From contig DASPKO010000007.1 in assembly GCA_035628055.1 (NCBI GenBank), positions 1 to 11,457 of the forward strand: 11,457 bases of DNA, read 5' to 3'. The notes below the pieces were generated by a model, which did not search any database, had not been told where the DNA came from, and was given only the letters and a program-made list of their open reading frames with translations. The position numbers were made by a program, and so were the translations under genes. Positions 7,682 through 11,457 of the stretch are shown here, piece after piece. Positions within the stretch are counted from its first letter, which is position 1. Each line of letters starts with the position of its first letter. This stretch comes from DASPKO01 sp035628055. Lineage in GTDB: Bacteria; Planctomycetota; Phycisphaerae; Phycisphaerales; UBA1924.

Positions 7682-7716
7682 CGGTTTCCTGAATTTTCGG
7701 ACCCCCCGCGGTGCGG

Positions 7717-7755
7717 CCCACGCGCTGCGTGTGGGACGGTGGCGTCCTGCCACCG
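7717..7755 (+). repeat. Two tandem hairpins in the S8 protease leader
   Basis: Hairpin one pairs CCCACGCG (7717-7724) with CGTGTGGG (7728-7735), eight pairs including one G-U, around a 3-nt loop. Hairpin two pairs CGGTGGC (7737-7743) with GCCACCG (7749-7755), seven perfect pairs around a 5-nt loop GTCCT. They are separated by one base and end 26 bp before the ribosome-binding site of the protease gene. They may be a leader structure or a dispersed palindromic element; sequence alone does not decide. Confidence 0.5.
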
Positions 7756-7792
7756 GGAACGGGTCACGTACAAAGCCCGCTGGAGCAAGCTC

Positions 7793-10700
7793 ATGCCGAC
7801 CTCTCGCAACCGGGGTGACAGTGGTACTCGATTCGCCCAGCTCGAGCTCCTGGAGGGTCGCGTGCTGCTCTCGGGCGGAAGCGACCTGAACGCGCAAGGG
7901 GCCTGGGACACCCACTTCATCCCGTGGGGGAACCGGGTGGTCGAGGCGGTCGAGGACTCCTGGATCATGGCCTTCGACGCCGCGGTCCCGCACCACGTGG
8001 CGATGCAGCGCGCCCAGCAGGTGACGGCGGCGCTGGGGATGCCGACCACGGAGATCGTGCCCTTCGCGGGGAACCGCTACGTGCGGTTCGAGAGCCCGGC
8101 GATGATGAGCCGGCAGCAGTCCGAGCAGGTGCAGAACCAGTTCTCCTTCCTGCGGGCCCTCCAGCCCAACTTCATCTATCACCCGACGCTCCTGCCGAAC
8201 GACCCGCTCATCGGGCAGCAGTACGCGGTCGAGAACACGGGGCAGGACATCGATGGGACGCTCGGGCTCGCGGGCGCCGACATGCGCCTGGCCGAGGCGT
8301 GGAACATCTCCACCGGGTCCCTGCAGGTGGTGATCCCGATCATCGATACCGGCGTGGACCTGCTCCACCCGGACCTGGCCGCGAACATCTGGGTGAACCC
8401 CGGGGAGGTTCCCGGGAACAATCTGGACGACGACGGCAACGGGTTCGTCGACGACGTCAACGGGTGGGACTTCACGGGCAACGGGGACAACAACCCCACC
8501 GACGAGCAGGGGCACGGCACCGCGGTGGCCGGTTGCGTGGGCGCGATCGGGAACAACGGCCTGGGCGTGGCCGGGGTGAACTGGCAGGTCACGCTCCTGC
8601 CGGTGAAGATCTTCCCGGCCCAGGGCGGGGCGAGCACGCAGGACATCGTCGAGGCGGTGACGTACACGACGATGCTGCTGCGCGATTTCGGGGTGAACAT
8701 CGTCGCCAGCAGCAACAGCTACGGGGCGGTGCAGGCGGAGGACCCCAACTTCAACGACAACGCCGAGTCGCTGGCGATCCAGGAGTTCACCGACGCGGGC
8801 GGCATCTTCGTCGCGGCCGCGGGCAACGACACCAACGACAACGACGGCCCGAACTTCGCCTACCCGGCGAGCTACAACAACGAGTTCATCGTCTCGGTGG
8901 CCGCCACGGACAACCGCGACGAGCTGGCCGACTTCAGCAACTTCGGCCTGACCTCGGTGGACGTGGGCGCGCCCGGGGTGCGCGTCATGACCACGGCGAT
9001 GGGGGGCGGGTACGAGTACATCGACGGGACGTCGTTCGCGTGCCCCTACACGGCGGGCGTGCTGGGGCTGCTCGCCTCGGCCAACGCCTTCGCCTCGCAG
9101 CAGGCCCTGCGTGACGCGCTCTACCAGGGCGTTGACCGCGTCGCGGGCCTCGAGGGGCGCGTCGTGACCGGCGGGCGGGTCAACGCGTTCGAGTCGCTCA
9201 AGCTGGTGGGCTTCCCGGGCCCGATCGTCTCGACGGTGACGCCCGGGGCGCTGACCGGCCCGGTCAACCAGATCCAGGTCCAGTTCTCCGAGCCGCTCAA
9301 CCCGGCCTTCTTCACGCCGTCGGGCCTGGAGCTGCGCGGGGCCAACGGCGACCGCGATTTCAACGCCAACGACGTGCTGATCCCGTTCAGCGCCGCCTTC
9401 GAGCCGGGCAACCAGGTGCTGACGATCACGGTCGCCAACGGGCTGCTGGCCAACGACGTCTACCGCGTGACGCTCCGGCACCAGTTCTTCCGGGACATGG
9501 ACGGCAACTTCCTCAACGGGACGCAGCTCGTCGGCAACGACGAGGAGTACGACTTTGAGGTCGTCAACAACGCCGGCCCCTTCGAGCCCAACGACGTGCT
9601 GGCCCAGGCGACCCCGATCATCTTCGGCGCGGCCCCCGCGGTCATGTCCGGCGTCATCGGCGACGGGGCCAACGGCGTGCTGGACGTGGACCTCTACCGC
9701 CTGAACCTGCTGGGTCCCTCGCTCATCACGGCCCGGATCGACGCGCGGGCCCTCGAGAGTCCCTCGACGCTCGACTCGTACCTGCGGCTCTTCGACGCCG
9801 CCGGACGCGAGATCGCGCGCAACGACAACTTCAACGGGCTCGACAGCCTGATCCAGTTCTTCGTCCCGACCGGCGGGCGGTACTACATCGGGGTGACCGG
9901 CTTCGGCAACTCGACGTACAGCCCCAGCGCCCCCTCGAGCGGCACGGCGGGGGGCTCCCTGGGGGCGTACGACCTCTCGGTCACGGTCAACACCAGCACC
10001 TCCGAGCAGGTCTCATTCGTCAACGGCATCCCCGTGGCGATCCCCGCGACGGGGACCGTCTCGAGCAGCATCTTCGTCCCCGACGTCCGGCCCGTGCAGG
10101 ACGTCAACGTCTCGATCAGCGTCACGCACACGTACGTGGGCGACCTCCGTGTGCGGCTCATCTCGCCCTCCGGCAAGGCCGTGGTCCTCGTCCTCAACCG
10201 CGGCGGGCCGGGGGATAACTTCCTGAGCACGCGTTTCGACGACTCGGCGCCGGGCCCGATCTCGGGCGGCTCGGCCCCCTTCACCGGCACGTTCCGTCCC
10301 GAGGAGGTCCTGGGGGACCTCAACGGGGACGCGGCGCAGGGCGTCTGGCGCCTCGAGATCCTCGACTCGGTCCCGCTCAACGGGGGCACGCTCCTCTCCT
10401 GGCAGCTCGACCTGCGCCTGGAGAACTCCATCTCCGGCCCCTTCGAGGTCAACGACACGATGCTGACCGCGACCGGGCTGAACTTCCGCGGGACGCGGAC
10501 CTTCGACGGCGTGATCGGGGACGGGGCCTTCGGCCGGCGCGACGTGGACATGTTCCGCGTGGTCGCCGACGCCGGCACGTCGATCTCCGCGGCGGTGACA
10601 GCCTCGGGGACGCTCGACGCGGTGCTGCGGCTCTTCGACCAGCAGGGCAACCAGCTCCACATCGACAACCGCACCGACTCGACCGGGGCCTTCGTCTCGT

Positions 10701-11457
10701 ACCCGGTTCAGTTCGCCGGCGTCTACTTCATCGCGGTCTCGGGGGCCGCCAACACCGATTACCTGCCGGGCTCCGGCGGGTCCGGGACGGCCGCGTCGGG
10801 GACGGGCGCCTACACGCTGCGGGTCTCGATCGTGGGCGGGATCAGCGACGGCGCCTTCGTGCTCGGCGGGAACCGCCTGAGCGTGGGCGTCGCCACCGAC
10901 GGGTCGCTGGTGACCTCGGGGGCCGATCAGACCGGGCTCAACTTCGCCGGCATCGAGTTCCTCAACTCCGGCTCGGCGGGCGAGTCGTTCTACGGGGCGA
11001 CGTTTAATGGCTTCATCTTCCGGAACGCCGGCGCGGTCCAGAGTGACCTGCCCGTGGCGGTCTGGAACGAGTCGGACGCCGCGAACCGGCGCGTCAGCGT
11101 CGAGGGCCTCTTCCGCTCCGCGGTGGCGAGCAACGACCAGAACGGGGGTCTGCTGGTGCGGCGCTCGCTCTCGTTCGGCGTCGGCGAGCAGTTCATCGCG
11201 ATCGACGTCTCGCTCACCAATACGACGCTGGGCGTGCTCAACAGCGTCGCCTGGGTCGAGGGCTTCAAGCCCGTGCACCCGCTGAACATGGGCAGTCTGT
11301 TCAGCCGCACCGTGACCAACCGCGACAACGCCACCGGGCGTCTGCTCACCGCGACCTTCAGCGACGTGAACTTCCCGGGCGGGCTGACCATCGGGCTGGG
11401 CGCCGCCCCGCCGGTGGGGGCGAACTTCGCCCTCTCCTCCGAGCCCTCCGGCCTGGT
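7793..11457 (+). CDS. Giant exported subtilase (peptidase S8) with LEPR-XLL-type motif, PPC and P domains; 3' end outside window
   Basis: 1221 residues are visible and the frame is still open at the right edge. Order: a short basic start with LELLEGRVLLS (17-27), matching the planctomycete LEPR-XLL sorting motif with Gly for Pro, and no ordinary signal peptide. A propeptide-like region covers 45-130. The S8 catalytic domain spans about 135-470 with Asp185 in IIDTGVD, His241 in QGHGT, oxyanion Asn345 in AAGND and Ser414 in GTSFACP, so it should be an active serine protease. Within it is an acidic LDDDGNGFVDD segment (211-221), probably Ca-binding. Then come an Ig-like domain (477-592, VSTVTP...FSEPLNP), PPC domain 1 (595-731), a P/proprotein-convertase domain (743-877) and PPC domain 2 (882-1012). 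Residues 1013-1221 are an unassigned, beta-rich-looking module. Start: ATG with GGAG 7 nt upstream. Likely a secreted or surface protease; substrate unknown. Confidence 0.93.
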   Translation, partial: MPTSRNRGDSGTRFAQLELLEGRVLLSGGSDLNAQGAWDTHFIPWGNRVVEAVEDSWIMAFDAAVPHHVAMQRAQQVTAALGMPTTEIVPFAGNRYVRFESPAMMSRQQSEQVQNQFSFLRALQPNFIYHPTLLPNDPLIGQQYAVENTGQDIDGTLGLAGADMRLAEAWNISTGSLQVVIPIIDTGVDLLHPDLAANIWVNPGEVPGNNLDDDGNGFVDDVNGWDFTGNGDNNPTDEQGHGTAVAGCVGAIGNNGLGVAGVNWQVTLLPVKIFPAQGGASTQDIVEAVTYTTMLLRDFGVNIVASSNSYGAVQAEDPNFNDNAESLAIQEFTDAGGIFVAAAGNDTNDNDGPNFAYPASYNNEFIVSVAATDNRDELADFSNFGLTSVDVGAPGVRVMTTAMGGGYEYIDGTSFACPYTAGVLGLLASANAFASQQALRDALYQGVDRVAGLEGRVVTGGRVNAFESLKLVGFPGPIVSTVTPGALTGPVNQIQVQFSEPLNPAFFTPSGLELRGANGDRDFNANDVLIPFSAAFEPGNQVLTITVANGLLANDVYRVTLRHQFFRDMDGNFLNGTQLVGNDEEYDFEVVNNAGPFEPNDVLAQATPIIFGAAPAVMSGVIGDGANGVLDVDLYRLNLLGPSLITARIDARALESPSTLDSYLRLFDAAGREIARNDNFNGLDSLIQFFVPTGGRYYIGVTGFGNSTYSPSAPSSGTAGGSLGAYDLSVTVNTSTSEQVSFVNGIPVAIPATGTVSSSIFVPDVRPVQDVNVSISVTHTYVGDLRVRLISPSGKAVVLVLNRGGPGDNFLSTRFDDSAPGPISGGSAPFTGTFRPEEVLGDLNGDAAQGVWRLEILDSVPLNGGTLLSWQLDLRLENSISGPFEVNDTMLTATGLNFRGTRTFDGVIGDGAFGRRDVDMFRVVADAGTSISAAVTASGTLDAVLRLFDQQGNQLHIDNRTDSTGAFVSYPVQFAGVYFIAVSGAANTDYLPGSGGSGTAASGTGAYTLRVSIVGGISDGAFVLGGNRLSVGVATDGSLVTSGADQTGLNFAGIEFLNSGSAGESFYGATFNGFIFRNAGAVQSDLPVAVWNESDAANRRVSVEGLFRSAVASNDQNGGLLVRRSLSFGVGEQFIAIDVSLTNTTLGVLNSVAWVEGFKPVHPLNMGSLFSRTVTNRDNATGRLLTATFSDVNFPGGLTIGLGAAPPVGANFALSSEPSGL
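9575..9985 (+). repeat. PPC domain copy 1 within the S8 protease
   Basis: Encodes residues 595-731, opening with GPFEPND, then GVIGDG, DVDLYRL, LRLFDAAG and ending in GAYDLSV. It is homologous in order of motifs to the copy at 10436-10828. PPC (bacterial pre-peptidase C-terminal) domains occur on secreted peptidases and are often removed on maturation. Confidence 0.7.
10436..10828 (+). repeat. PPC domain copy 2 within the S8 protease
   Basis: Encodes residues 882-1012, opening with GPFEVND, then GVIGDG, DVDMFRV, LRLFDQQG and ending in GAYTLRV. The first codons (GGCCCCTTCGAG) are identical at the DNA level to copy 1, while the rest has diverged, which indicates an old internal duplication or module reuse rather than a recent copy. 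Confidence 0.7.

Noticed and set aside
7670..9481. Minus-strand open frame of 603 codons opposite the S8 protease
   Set aside because: His/Arg/Val/Gly-rich composition with no domain; the opposite strand encodes an intact protease with a full catalytic triad.

Overview
This window is very GC-rich and looks like the genome of a member of the Planctomycetota. The main reasons are a neighbouring DUF1800/DUF1501 pair, a giant secreted subtilase that carries an LEPR-XLL-type N-terminal motif (here LEGRVLLS) instead of an ordinary signal peptide, and a large divergent RNase HII-like protein. The Kdo transferase implies a Gram-negative-type outer membrane with LPS core sugar. All genes share the same strongly GC-biased codon use, so nothing points to recent transfer. 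I see no mobile element, CRISPR array or phage gene.

Layout. Positions 1-2434 (minus strand) hold a two-gene unit: a DUF1800 protein followed 35 bp later by a Tat-exported DUF1501 protein that runs off the left edge. A 216-bp divergent intergenic region follows. Next is a plus-strand PA0069/SplB-like radical SAM protein (2651-3769), which converges with only 9 bp of spacing on ribD (minus strand, 3779-4954). Upstream of ribD on the same strand is an RNase HII-like gene (5037-6047) whose best candidate promoter would give a leaderless mRNA. Divergently from it lies a plus-strand tRNA-Val(UAC) at 6190-6263, with waaA (Kdo transferase) beginning 35 bp later. After a 195-bp spacer rich in hairpins and with a possible promoter, a giant exported S8 protease starts at 7793 and is cut by the right edge after 1221 visible codons.

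How the genes work together. The window mixes housekeeping functions (riboflavin synthesis, RNA/DNA hybrid processing, a tRNA, lipid A-core assembly) with planctomycete-style exported proteins of poorly known function. The only gene pair that clearly belongs together is DUF1800-DUF1501. ribD and the RNase H-like gene may share a transcript, but nothing in their biochemistry links them. I do not see a clear-cut new defence or biosynthetic system. The points most worth a second look are the altered active-site and junction-recognition motifs of the RNase H-like protein, the repeated PPC / P-domain architecture and unassigned C-terminal module of the protease, and several strong intergenic hairpins.
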